DNA from: DAHUYF01 sp052143095
Lineage (GTDB): Bacteria; Pseudomonadota; Alphaproteobacteria; ATCC43930; CGMCC-115725
Direction: 5' to 3'
Assembly (NCBI GenBank): GCA_052143095.1
Contig: JBKQTR010000298.1
Location: forward strand, 1 to 53,638
DNA: 53,638 bases
Positions 1 through 8,071 of this stretch are shown piece after piece. A program made the position numbers and the translations under genes. The notes under the pieces are model-generated. The model was not told where the DNA came from, searched no databases, and saw nothing but the letters and a program-made list of their open reading frames with translations. Numbering within the stretch: the first letter of the stretch is position 1; each line of letters begins with the position of its first letter.

Positions 1-112
1 ACCTCCCCCTCAAGGGGGGAGGGGCTGGCGAGATGTGCGAACGCCATCGAGCACGGAATACATTTCCCCGTCCCCCCTTGAGGGGAGGATGCCCGAGGCC
101 GCAGGCCTCGGG
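1..112. repeat. Purine/pyrimidine palindromic repeat plus hairpin
   Basis: Two short C-rich/G-rich hairpins (about 2-24 and 71-90) are near reverse complements of each other, differing by one base in a homopolymer, so they form both local hairpins and a larger inverted repeat. Directly after them, CCCGAGGCC at 92-100 pairs perfectly with GGCCTCGGG at 104-112 across a 3-base loop. No coding sequence is supported here. The arrangement resembles the small dispersed palindromic elements common in alphaproteobacterial intergenic DNA. The left edge is cut by the window. Confidence 0.6.
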
Positions 113-126
113 TAGCTGGGGGGTCA

Positions 127-231
127 GGCGCGCGAACCTGCCTGCGCGAAGCCGAAGCGGCTTCGCTTCGGCGAAGGCAGGGCGCGCCATTCTTTTCTTC
201 TCCGTGCCCTCCGTGCCTCCGTGGTCAATCT
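127..231. repeat. Chimeric copy of family A palindromic element
   Basis: GGCGCGC at 127-133 pairs with GCGCGCC at 182-188. Between them lies a second nested palindrome (GAAGCCGAAGC near 148-158 against GCTTCGCTTCGGC near 159-171, flanked by CCTGCC and GGCAGG). The right arm at 199-225 carries the TCCGTGCCTCCGTGGTC core of the family A element also found near 19866, 22249 and 30244, but the matching left arm is missing. It looks like a family A copy whose short inner loop received another repeat and whose left arm was replaced. Confidence 0.55.
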
Positions 232-240
232 TCTTCGCGG

Positions 241-269
241 GCATCGGGCGGGACGCGCCCGCCCGATGC
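241..269 (-). terminator. Strong hairpin 11 bases after the iorB-like stop
   Basis: GCATCGGGCGGG (241-252) and CCCGCCCGATGC (258-269) form a perfect 12-bp stem with a 5-base loop just downstream of the stop codon at 280-282 on the minus strand. No U tract follows, so it may be a Rho-independent-like terminator without a tail, or an mRNA 3' stabiliser, for the operon ending with the molybdenum hydroxylase. Confidence 0.5.
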
Positions 270-279
270 TGTCGCGGAA

Positions 280-2577
280 CTACGCCGACAACTGATCGCC
301 GATCGGCAGGCGCCGGATGCGCTTCCCCGTGGCGGCGAAGATCGCGTTGCACAGCGCCGGCGGGAAGGGCGGAACGCCGGGCTCGCCGACGCCGCTCGAG
401 GGCACATCGATGCCATGCGGCACGATATAGACCTCGGTCTGCGCCGGCGATTCGTCGATGCGCGTCACTTTGTAGCTGTCGAAATTGCCCTGCTGCGCCC
501 GCCCGTTCTTGAAGGTGATCTCGCCATAGCGGGCGAGCGCATAGCCCATCACCGCCGCTCCCTCCATCTGCGAGCGCAGCCGCTCGGGATTGGCGATGAA
601 GCCGGCATCGATCGCCGTCCACACCCGCGGCACCATGAGCTTGCCTTTCTCGTCCACCTCGACCTCGACCACCGTTGCGATGTAGCTCAGGAAGCTGCGA
701 TGGACGGCGATGCCGAGACCGTGACGCGGCGGCAGTTTCTTGCCCCACTCGGCCCTGTCGGCGGCGAGCTCGACCACGCCGCGCAAGCGCCCGGCGTCGA
801 TGGGATAGGTGTCGAACGGGTCGCCGTAGTTCCAGAAGTTCTTGACGTCGGCGGATTTGCGGGGATCGACGATGCGCGGCGGCCCCAACAGCTCCAGCAG
901 CATCTCCTTGGGGTCGCGGTTGGTCGCGGCGGCGATCTCGGCCACCATGGTCTGCACCGCGAAGCCATGCGGAATGTTCGACACCGAGCGGAACCAGCCG
1001 ATGCGCGTATGCGCTTCGGCCTCGCCGTTCTCGCAGCGCAGGTTGGCGATGTCGAAGGGGTTGTCGACAAAGCCCATGCCCTGCTCGAACGGCGCCTCGT
1101 GCTTCTGATCGGGTGCGAAGATCGACAGGATGGTGGGCGCGACGCTGCGGTGGCGCCAGGCGACGACCTTGCCGTTCTGGTCGAGCCCGGCGTCGATGCG
1201 CTCCACCGACACCGTGTGGAAGTAGTCGTGCTGGATGTCGTCCTCGCGCGTCCAGACGACCTTGACGGGCGCACCCATCTCTTTGGCGAGCAACGCCGCC
1301 TCGATTGCGTAGTCGCATTTCGACTTCCGCCCGAAGCCGCCGCCGAGCAAGGTGGTGTGGAGCACAACCTCGTCCGGCTTGAGGCCGAACTTCTTCACGA
1401 GCTCGTCATGGGTCCCGCCGGGGCTTTGCACCGGCGCCCAGACCTCGAGCTTGCCGCCGGCGAAGCTCGCCGTCGCGGTGACCGGCTCCATCGCGGCGTG
1501 CGCGATGTGCGGCAGGTAGTATTCGCCCGTCACCACCTTGGCCGCCGACGCCAGCGCCTTCTCGGCATCGCCGTCGTTGCGCACGACCATGCCGGGCTTG
1601 CGCGCGGTCTCCTCCATCTGCGTCTTGAAGACCGCGGAATCATAGGCGCCGTGCGGCCCGTCCTCCCATTTGAGCTTGAGGGCGTCGCGGCCTTGCAACG
1701 CCGCCCAGGTGTTCTTGGCGATGACCGCGACGCCGCCCAGCGGCTGGAACTTGGCCGGCGGCGGCGTGCCGTCGATGACCACGATCTTCTCGACGCCCGG
1801 CACCTTCATGGCGTCGGCGCCGTCGTAGGAAATGAGCTTGCCGCCCAGCACCGGCGTCCTGGCGATGACGGCGAACTTCATGCCGGGCAGCTTGGCGTCG
1901 CTGCCGTAGACCGCCTTGCCGGTGATGATGTCGAGCTGGTCGACCGGCTTGATCGTCCCTTTGCCGATGTAGCGGAACTGGTCCGGCGTCTTGAGCTTCA
2001 CCTGGTCGGCGGAGGGCGCCGGCAGCGCCATGGCTTCCACCGCGACCTCGCCATAACCGATCTTCGCGCCGGTCTTCTTGTTGACGATCTCGTGGTTGGT
2101 CGCCTCGACATCGCCTTCGCCGACGCCCCAATGCTTGGCGGCGGCGGCTTCGAGCATGTGGCGCACGGAGGCGCCGATATGGCGCATCGGCTGGATGAAG
2201 TGGCGGACGCTGCGCGAGCCGTCCGTGTCCTGGTTGCCATATTTTTCCTCGTTGCCCGGCGATTGCTGGACCTTGACCCGTGACCAATCGGCCTCCAGCT
2301 CATCGGCAACGATCATGGGTAGGGTCGTGCGCGCCGCGCCCGTTCCCATTTCCGCGCGCGCCGCGATGATGGTGACGAGCCCGTCCGGTGCGATCGACAC
2401 GAACACATGCGGGTCGGTCACGACGCCATGCGGCATTCCGCCGGCGCCGGTTTCGTAGTCGCCGCCGCTGTGCATATCGGCGAACGCCTTCGCCGAGAGC
2501 AGTTGTGCCGCGACGACAAAGCCGCCGGCGCCGACCAGGAAGTAGCGGCGGCTGACGTTTTCGATGATCGTCTTCAT
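280..2577 (-). CDS. IorB-type molybdopterin-binding subunit (xanthine dehydrogenase family)
   Basis: 765 aa when started at the ATG at 2577, which lies one base after the stop of the upstream 2Fe-2S gene; a longer reading frame would overlap that gene. The N-terminus has a Tat-like SRRYFLVGAGG stretch (about residues 9-19) followed by a hydrophobic run ending in an AKAFA-like cleavage region, so the enzyme is probably exported. The C-terminal GVGEPGVPP motif holds the expected catalytic Glu (about E732) next to the molybdenum. Length and Tat signal match isoquinoline 1-oxidoreductase beta/aldehyde oxidase (IorB) proteins. It would hydroxylate an aldehyde or N-heterocycle with its partner at 2579-3031. 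The co-transcribed PQQ alcohol dehydrogenase makes an aldehyde substrate likely, but this is inference. No c-type cytochrome domain is fused. Confidence 0.9.
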   Translation of the reverse strand: MKTIIENVSRRYFLVGAGGFVVAAQLLSAKAFADMHSGGDYETGAGGMPHGVVTDPHVFVSIAPDGLVTIIAARAEMGTGAARTTLPMIVADELEADWSRVKVQQSPGNEEKYGNQDTDGSRSVRHFIQPMRHIGASVRHMLEAAAAKHWGVGEGDVEATNHEIVNKKTGAKIGYGEVAVEAMALPAPSADQVKLKTPDQFRYIGKGTIKPVDQLDIITGKAVYGSDAKLPGMKFAVIARTPVLGGKLISYDGADAMKVPGVEKIVVIDGTPPPAKFQPLGGVAVIAKNTWAALQGRDALKLKWEDGPHGAYDSAVFKTQMEETARKPGMVVRNDGDAEKALASAAKVVTGEYYLPHIAHAAMEPVTATASFAGGKLEVWAPVQSPGGTHDELVKKFGLKPDEVVLHTTLLGGGFGRKSKCDYAIEAALLAKEMGAPVKVVWTREDDIQHDYFHTVSVERIDAGLDQNGKVVAWRHRSVAPTILSIFAPDQKHEAPFEQGMGFVDNPFDIANLRCENGEAEAHTRIGWFRSVSNIPHGFAVQTMVAEIAAATNRDPKEMLLELLGPPRIVDPRKSADVKNFWNYGDPFDTYPIDAGRLRGVVELAADRAEWGKKLPPRHGLGIAVHRSFLSYIATVVEVEVDEKGKLMVPRVWTAIDAGFIANPERLRSQMEGAAVMGYALARYGEITFKNGRAQQGNFDSYKVTRIDESPAQTEVYIVPHGIDVPSSGVGEPGVPPFPPALCNAIFAATGKRIRRLPIGDQLSA

Positions 2578-2578
2578 G

Positions 2579-3031
2579 TTACGCCCCCGTCGCTGCTGCC
2601 TTGACGGCAGCGGTGATGCGCTGATAGCAGCCACAGCGGCAGATGTTGCCGGCCATGGCGTCGTTGATCTGCTGTTCGGACGGGTTCTTGCTGGCCTGGA
2701 GCAAGGCAGCGGCCTGCATGATCTGCCCGGCCTGGCAATAGCCGCATTGCGGCACGTTGAGCGCGTGCCACGCCTTCTGCACGGGATGGCTGCCGTCGGG
2801 CGACAGGCCTTCGATGGTCGTCACCTTGCCGTTGGCGACGCCGCTCATCGGCGTGATGCAGGCGCGCACGGCATCGCCGTTGAGATGGACGGTGCAGGCG
2901 CCGCACTCGGCGATGCCGCAGCCGAATTTGGTGCCGGTCAGGCCGAGCTCGTCCCTGAGATACCACAGGAGCGGCATCGCGGGATCGCCGTCGAAGGCGT
3001 GCTGCTGGCCATTGACGCTGAGAGTGACCAT
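2579..3031 (-). CDS. IorA-type 2Fe-2S subunit of molybdenum hydroxylase
   Basis: 150 aa, the usual size for the small iron-sulfur subunit. The plant-type ferredoxin cluster ligands are C38, C43, C46 and C58 (CGIAECGAC then AC), and the second cluster in the all-helical domain uses CGYC (96-99) and CRC (131-133). It passes electrons from the molybdenum subunit encoded one base downstream. It has no signal peptide of its own, so it probably leaves the cell bound to the Tat-exported partner, as known for this family. A strong 12-bp hairpin separates it from the PQQ dehydrogenase gene upstream. No FAD subunit is present, as is normal for IorAB-type enzymes. Confidence 0.92.
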   Translation of the reverse strand: MVTLSVNGQQHAFDGDPAMPLLWYLRDELGLTGTKFGCGIAECGACTVHLNGDAVRACITPMSGVANGKVTTIEGLSPDGSHPVQKAWHALNVPQCGYCQAGQIMQAAALLQASKNPSEQQINDAMAGNICRCGCYQRITAAVKAAATGA

Positions 3032-3054
3032 GGGATTCTCCTCACTGAAACCGT

Positions 3055-3086
3055 GGACCGGCCGCGCGCGAAAACGCGGCCGGTCC
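3055..3086 (-). promoter_or_regulatory. Intercistronic 12-bp hairpin
   Basis: GGACCGGCCGCG (3055-3066) pairs perfectly with CGCGGCCGGTCC (3075-3086) across an 8-base loop. It lies in the 67-base gap between the PQQ dehydrogenase stop (3099) and the 2Fe-2S gene start (3031). It may partly terminate the transcript or protect the 3' end of the upstream message, giving unequal expression along the operon. There is no U tract. Confidence 0.45.
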
Positions 3087-3098
3087 GCGCCTTGCCCG

Positions 3099-4823
3099 CT
3101 ATTTCTTCACCGCGAAGACCCAGACGACGCCGCCTTGCGGGACATTGTCGGTGACGCCCACATTGTCCTTCGACAGCGCATCCTGGATGCGCTGCGCATC
3201 GACGCCCCAGCCGGCTTGCACGGCGATGTACTCGGTGCCGTCGACCTCATAGGCGATCGGCATGCCGGTGATGCCGGAATTGACCTTCTGCTCCCAGAGC
3301 AATTTGCCGGATTGGGCATCGAAGGCGTGGAACATGCGATCGTTCGTGCCGCCGACCAGCACGAGATTGCCGGCGGTCACGGTCACGGAAGCGAAGAGCT
3401 GCGATTTCGGGAAATTATACGACCATGCCTTCTTGCCGGTCTCGGGGTCCCAGGCCTGCAGCTCGCCGAAATGATCGGCGCCCGGCCGCACCGTGAGGCC
3501 GATATCCTCGGGCTTGGTGCCGAGCCACAATTTGCCGGGCTCCAACGGCTCGCGGATGCCGGTGAAGCCGCCGCAGAAGTTCTCGTTGGCGGGCACATAG
3601 ACCAGCTTCGTCTTCTGGCTATAGGCGGCCGACGGCCAGTCCTTGCCGCCCCACAGCGACGGGCAGAATTCGATGCGCTTGCCTAGCACCGGCTTGTGGT
3701 CGGGATCGACCACCGGCTTGCCGGTCTCGGGATCGATCGACTTCCAGACGTTGGTGTAGACGTAATTCCAGCCCTTCACGAAGTTGATCTTGCCGGGCGT
3801 GCGCTCGAGCACCCAGAAGATGTCGTCCCGGCCGGGATGGACGAGACCCTTGAGGGTCTTGCCGTCTTTCTGCATGTCGACGAGCATCGGCGCGTCGACC
3901 TCGTCCCAATCCCAGCTGTCGTTCTGGTGATACTGGAAATAGGTCTTGATCTTGCCGCTGTCGGGATCGAGTGCGAGCACCGAGGCGGTATAGAGATTGT
4001 CGCCGGGATGCAGGCTGCCGGGCCAGGGCGCGGCGTTGCCGACGCCCCAATAGACCGTGCGCGTGTCGCCGTCGTAGGTGCCGGTCATCCAGGCCGAGCC
4101 GCCGCCGCTCTTCCAATCGTCGGCCTGCCAGGTGTCGCTCCCGGGCTCGCCCGGCGCGGGGATGGTGAAGGTGCGCCACAGCTCCTTGCCGTCATTGGCG
4201 TCGAAGGCGACGACATAGCCGCGCACGCCGAATTCGCCGCCGGAACCGCCGACCAGGACCTTGCCGTCCACGACCAGCGGCATCAGCGTCAGGTACTGGC
4301 CCTTCTTGTAATCCTGCACCTTCTGGTCCCAGGCGACCTTGCCGGTCTTGGCGTCGAGCGCCACGACATGATCGTCGGTGGTGGCGAGGAACAGCTTGTC
4401 CTGCCAGAGACCGACGCCGCGGCTCGTCGGATGCAGCTGGAAGAGGTCTTCGGGCATCTGCCGCTTGTAGCGCCAGATCTCGTCGCCCGACTTGGCGTCG
4501 AGCGCGATCACCTGGTTTTGCGGCGTCGCCACGAACATGACGCCGTTGTTGACGATCGGCGGCGCCTCGTGGCCTTCGTTGACGCCGGTGGAGAAGGTCC
4601 AGACCGGCACCAGATCCTTGACGTTGCCGGCGTTGATCTTGTCGAGCGGGCTGTAGCCCTGCCCGTCATAGGTCCGCCGATAGAGCATCCAATTGCCGGG
4701 CTCGGGATTGCTCAATCGCTCCTGCGTCACCGCGCTGTAGTTCGAGACTTCGCCGCCGACGGCAGCCAGCGGCAAAAGCCCGGCGAAAAACGCGACGCCG
4801 CATAACAGAGATCTTTTTGTCAT
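3099..4823 (-). CDS. PQQ-dependent alcohol dehydrogenase (quinoprotein)
   Basis: 574 aa starting at ATG 4823, chosen because GGGAGG lies just upstream and the product then begins with a Sec-type signal peptide (about residues 1-23). Repeated W-motif blades (KSGDEIWRYK, KTGKVAWDQK, DGKELWR, SGKLLWEQK) mark the eight-bladed propeller of methanol/ethanol quinoproteins. By alignment from memory, D286 in ALDPDSG is the catalytic Asp. D288, two residues on, sits where lanthanide-dependent enzymes carry an extra Asp. The vicinal Cys-Cys ring typical of MxaF/ExaA is not visible: the only mature cysteines are in EFCPSLW and ENFCGG. It would oxidise an alcohol to an aldehyde in the periplasm. A Rieske gene lies upstream and an aldehyde-oxidase-like pair downstream. 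Substrate unknown. Confidence 0.9.
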   Translation of the reverse strand: MTKRSLLCGVAFFAGLLPLAAVGGEVSNYSAVTQERLSNPEPGNWMLYRRTYDGQGYSPLDKINAGNVKDLVPVWTFSTGVNEGHEAPPIVNNGVMFVATPQNQVIALDAKSGDEIWRYKRQMPEDLFQLHPTSRGVGLWQDKLFLATTDDHVVALDAKTGKVAWDQKVQDYKKGQYLTLMPLVVDGKVLVGGSGGEFGVRGYVVAFDANDGKELWRTFTIPAPGEPGSDTWQADDWKSGGGSAWMTGTYDGDTRTVYWGVGNAAPWPGSLHPGDNLYTASVLALDPDSGKIKTYFQYHQNDSWDWDEVDAPMLVDMQKDGKTLKGLVHPGRDDIFWVLERTPGKINFVKGWNYVYTNVWKSIDPETGKPVVDPDHKPVLGKRIEFCPSLWGGKDWPSAAYSQKTKLVYVPANENFCGGFTGIREPLEPGKLWLGTKPEDIGLTVRPGADHFGELQAWDPETGKKAWSYNFPKSQLFASVTVTAGNLVLVGGTNDRMFHAFDAQSGKLLWEQKVNSGITGMPIAYEVDGTEYIAVQAGWGVDAQRIQDALSKDNVGVTDNVPQGGVVWVFAVKK

Positions 4824-4848
4824 GGTTTCCTCCCGTTTGGATTTGTTT

Positions 4849-5445
4849 CTAGAGTTGCTGCGTAGCTCCCACCTTGCCAATGAACCCGCCGGAAACGGTC
4901 AGGGCGCCATCGACGATCCTGACCGGCAGCGCCGCGAGATGCCGCGGCGCCGGGCCAAAAACCACCTGCGCCTCTTGACGCGGATCGTATTCGGAATTGT
5001 GGCAGAAGCATTTGAGGACGCGCTTGCCCTCATCCTCCACCCAGCCGGTGACGGGGCAGCCGGCATGCGCGCAGATCGCGGAATAGGCGACGATGCCGTC
5101 GGCCGCGCGCGGCCGCGTCACCTCATCGAGGCTCGCGGGATCGAGGCGCAGCAGAAGCACTTGATTGAGGCGGGAGCCGTCGCGGGCGATTTTCTTGGCG
5201 GGATCAAAGGGCCACGCCATGATCGGCTCCGCATCAGGGGCGACGTGATCCGGGCGGATTATTTTTCCTTCGTCATCGCCCTCCGCGAAAACCAAGAGGT
5301 CGCCGGGCTGCGGCCGCTCGTTAGCGGTTTCCTCGTCGGCGGTGTCCGCAGCCCACGCTCTTGCCCAGCGCGCGCCAAGCAGGGCCGCCAGCAAGCCGGC
5401 GCGGAGAAATGCCCTCCGCTGTGGCGGTTTCGGTCGTCCTCCCAT
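4849..5445 (-). CDS. Exported high-potential Rieske 2Fe-2S protein
   Basis: 198 aa. The N-terminus has a twin-arginine RRAFLRAG at residues 10-17 and a hydrophobic stretch to about residue 32, consistent with Tat export or a membrane anchor. The cluster motifs are CAHAGC (125-130) and CFCHNS (146-151). Each carries both a ligand Cys and the extra Cys that forms a disulfide in cytochrome bc1-type Rieske proteins, so this is the high-potential class rather than the dioxygenase-ferredoxin class. FGPAPRHL downstream is the usual GPAP proline loop. No cytochrome b or c1 gene is nearby. Instead it is the first gene of an operon with the PQQ dehydrogenase 25 bases downstream, so it may act as that enzyme's electron acceptor (inference). 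Confidence 0.85.
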   Translation of the reverse strand: MGGRPKPPQRRAFLRAGLLAALLGARWARAWAADTADEETANERPQPGDLLVFAEGDDEGKIIRPDHVAPDAEPIMAWPFDPAKKIARDGSRLNQVLLLRLDPASLDEVTRPRAADGIVAYSAICAHAGCPVTGWVEDEGKRVLKCFCHNSEYDPRQEAQVVFGPAPRHLAALPVRIVDGALTVSGGFIGKVGATQQL

Positions 5446-5592
5446 GCCGAGTGCCCCACTCGGAATTTGTCGTCAACCTTGCGCCGGGAAGCGCGCGGCG
5501 TCAATACACCTGAAAGTTGGGAGACGCGGCCGCCAGAGTGCGCGGCGCAATAGGCGCACGCGAAGGTCGCGCAGCGTCGCGCGCGCCGACGC

Positions 5593-6447
5593 TCAGCCGT
5601 TCCCGACCTGGGGCCCCATGCTCTGGCGGTGATGTGCCACGGCGAAGAGGTGGCTATAGAGATTGGCGATCCACTGCTTGCCTTCGATCGTGTGGTCGAG
5701 GCAGCGCAAGGCGGGGCCGAGATAGGGCTCGACCTTGCCCCAGAAGAATTTCGGATAGCACTCGCAGAGATCGGCCGGGCTGGTGTAGCCGAAGACCGCG
5801 TTGAGGCCGGTCTCGGCGAATTCGTAATAGAGCGCGTTGAGCTTGCTGGGATAGAGCGGATCGGCGAGCTGGCCGATGAGATCGGCGGCGCGCAGCAGCC
5901 CCGCCTCGGTGTCGGTCTCGGCGTGATCGTCATCGTCCGGGACGGGAAATCGGGTGAGCTCGATGGCGCGCGCGATGCGCTCGCCATCGACATGCGGCAC
6001 CGCTTTGAAGCGCTCGCGCACCACGATCTTCGAGCGGTCGACGTGATAGGGCGCGAGGAACGCATCCGACGCGCCGCGCGGCGGCGTCACGGTGTGCCCG
6101 GCATCGTCGATCACGAAGCTGTCGCCGGCATCGCCCGCGCAGACGCCGCGGACATAGCCCACATCATGCGCCAGCGCCGCGATCATGAAATGGTACCAGT
6201 CCGCCGGCGAGACCGGCTTTTCCAGGCGCAGCCCGCGCAGGACATCCTGCGCCACCAGCGCCACCATCATGGTGTGGTGCGTGTCGTGATAAAGCGCATC
6301 GCTGCCCGCGATGCGCTCCAGGATCAGCTTGGCCGCCTCTTGCAGGCTGGTGGCGAAGCCGGGGTCGCGATCGCCGAAAACCTGGCGATAGACATCGGCG
6401 AGATTTTGGCCGAGCGCGTCGGCGAGGAGTGTGGTCGGGTTCAGCAT
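5593..6447 (-). CDS. HD-domain metal-dependent phosphohydrolase
   Basis: 284 aa from ATG 6447, which has GGAGA upstream; the upstream extension of the open frame has no convincing start. LYHDTHHTMMVA (52-63) and ALAHDVGY (91-98, HD at 94-95) are the metal-binding motifs of the HD/PDEase superfamily, and a later LLRAADLIGQLADP segment supplies the conserved downstream Asp. It resembles cyclic-nucleotide phosphodiesterase-like HD proteins, but the substrate cannot be told. It sits alone, 147 bases upstream of the Rieske operon on the same strand, so co-transcription is possible. Confidence 0.75.
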   Translation of the reverse strand: MLNPTTLLADALGQNLADVYRQVFGDRDPGFATSLQEAAKLILERIAGSDALYHDTHHTMMVALVAQDVLRGLRLEKPVSPADWYHFMIAALAHDVGYVRGVCAGDAGDSFVIDDAGHTVTPPRGASDAFLAPYHVDRSKIVVRERFKAVPHVDGERIARAIELTRFPVPDDDDHAETDTEAGLLRAADLIGQLADPLYPSKLNALYYEFAETGLNAVFGYTSPADLCECYPKFFWGKVEPYLGPALRCLDHTIEGKQWIANLYSHLFAVAHHRQSMGPQVGNG

Positions 6448-6771
6448 CGCTGTCTCCAGCAGTGGAGAACGATCGCCTGCCGGCTCGATCGGACGGCACT
6501 CCCCGGGCCCCCCGCAAAGCTGACTGACGTTTTGCCCGCTAAATCTCCAGCCAATTTGGCCGTCCGTCAAGACGGCAGGCGCTCCCGGCGCCTCCGTCCC
6601 AACAGGAAAACCGCGCCGTGGCGGCTTCGGTTCCGCCAGCCGGGTGCCGCTTTCAGGTCGCTCATGCGGGTGTTGCGGCAGGCCGGGACATCCTCGCGAT
6701 CTCTATTGCAGCGCAACATCGGCCGGGCTCGCTCGATGGATCGTCCCTGGCGATGCAGGCGCCGCGGCGGT
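6448..6771. other. Intergenic region, 324 bases
   Basis: This holds the leader of the HD gene and the 3' flank of the flavoenzyme gene at 6772. I see a short hairpin, TGGCGG (6619-6624) with CCGCCA (6633-6638) around an 8-base loop containing TTCG, and the HD gene's ribosome binding site near 6452. Open frames here lack start signals and family resemblance. No RNA gene recognised. Confidence 0.4.
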
Positions 6772-8046
6772 TCAGAGCCCGCGCCAGCCGGTGGGCTTGC
6801 CGAGATGCGCGCGCGCGATCATGCCGGCGAAGACGGAGAATTGCGACGAGATGTGCGAGCGATACATCGCGACGTCGTTGAAATAGCGCTGGATGCGGCT
6901 GCCCTTGCGGGTCGTGCTCGAGCCCGCGGTGTGGAACAGCAGCTCGACCGCCTCCGAGGCCAGCTTGCCGCCCTGCTGGATCATGGTCCAGAGGCGCATA
7001 TTCTCCTCGACGGTGATCGGCGTGCGGTCGCGCGCCCAGCGCCGGCAATACTCCATGTAGCGCTCGCAGCCCTGCAGCAGGACGGCCTCTGCGGCGTCGG
7101 TCAGGGCCAGCGCCTCGCCGAAGAAGCGCTGGAAGTCGGGGTTGTCCGCCCGCAGCACCGTCGGGTCGAACAGCGATTTCTGCCGGTTGATGATCACCTC
7201 GTATTCGTCCAGCGCGGCGCGGGCGGCGCCGACGATGGGGGTCACCAGCGAGGCGTGATAGGGGCCCATGAGGCGGCCGAGATACATGGGATTGCCGTGG
7301 AGGCGCGTGCCCGGCGTGCCGTCTTCCATGTCGTCGGGGCGCGCGCCCAGGCTGTCGATCGCCACGACATGGTGCTCCGGCACGAAGGCGTCGGTGACCT
7401 TGACGCTGTTGGAGCCGCTGGCGCGCATCCCCATGGTGGCGTCGTCGCCCCAATCGTCGAGGATCGCATAGGCCGAGCGCGGCAGCACGACCTGGACGAT
7501 GGGCGGCGGCTCCTGCCCGTTCCTAAGCAAGGCGCCGCCGACGAAATGCGAGGCATAGGGAATGCCGGAGCAATAATTCCACTGGCCGCTGACGCGATAG
7601 CCGCCGGGCACCGGCGTGCAGGTGCCGAGCGGCATCGGCCGGTGGGGCGCCGCGAAATAGCCGTCGCCGCCGAAGAAGTCGCGCTGCGCCGCTTCCGGCC
7701 AATGCGAGGCGATGAGGAAGGGATGGGACGCGCACAGCGCCAGGCACCAGCCGACCCCGGGATGGCCCTGCGAGATCTCCAGCATCGCCTTGTAGAAGGT
7801 TGGAACCTCGAACTCGTAGCCGCCGAAGCGGCGCGGCTGCAGGATCCGGTAAAGCCCGGCCTTGAGGAATTCCCGATGCAGCGCCTCGGAATAGGTGCCG
7901 CGCGCGTCGTTCTCGTCCTGCTGCTCGCGCAGCATCGGCCGCAACGCCCTTGCCCGGGCGATCAGCGCCTCGGCGGTGAGCTCGGGCTCGGGCGGGCCGG
8001 CGGCGTTCGGGGGCGTGGGGGCGCGCTCGGCGGCGGTCAGGGGCAT
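6772..8046 (-). CDS. Acyl-CoA dehydrogenase-fold flavin monooxygenase/dehydrogenase
   Basis: 424 aa from ATG 8046 (GGAG upstream). The fold is acyl-CoA dehydrogenase: helical N-domain (about 20-120), a middle beta domain with GGYRVSGQWNYCSG and a helical C-domain with SSTTRKGSRIQRYFND. The ISQGHPGVGWCLAL and FHTAGSS-like segments resemble two-component flavin-dependent monooxygenase oxygenases of the HsaA/HpaB-related group more than chain-length acyl-CoA dehydrogenases. It is the last gene of an operon with two SDRs, spaced 25 bases. A flavin reductase partner is not in the window. Oxygenation of an aromatic or alicyclic intermediate is plausible. A true dehydrogenase role is the alternative. 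Confidence 0.75.
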   Translation of the reverse strand: MPLTAAERAPTPPNAAGPPEPELTAEALIARARALRPMLREQQDENDARGTYSEALHREFLKAGLYRILQPRRFGGYEFEVPTFYKAMLEISQGHPGVGWCLALCASHPFLIASHWPEAAQRDFFGGDGYFAAPHRPMPLGTCTPVPGGYRVSGQWNYCSGIPYASHFVGGALLRNGQEPPPIVQVVLPRSAYAILDDWGDDATMGMRASGSNSVKVTDAFVPEHHVVAIDSLGARPDDMEDGTPGTRLHGNPMYLGRLMGPYHASLVTPIVGAARAALDEYEVIINRQKSLFDPTVLRADNPDFQRFFGEALALTDAAEAVLLQGCERYMEYCRRWARDRTPITVEENMRLWTMIQQGGKLASEAVELLFHTAGSSTTRKGSRIQRYFNDVAMYRSHISSQFSVFAGMIARAHLGKPTGWRGL

Positions 8047-8071
8047 GGGGTGGCTCCGTCGTTCTTCTGCA

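Noticed and set aside
415..2283. Long plus-strand open frame (622 codons) opposite the iorB-like gene
   Set aside because: It is an antisense shadow in G+C-rich DNA: Arg/His/Asp-rich, no family resemblance, no ribosome binding site, and the minus frame encodes a complete molybdenum hydroxylase.
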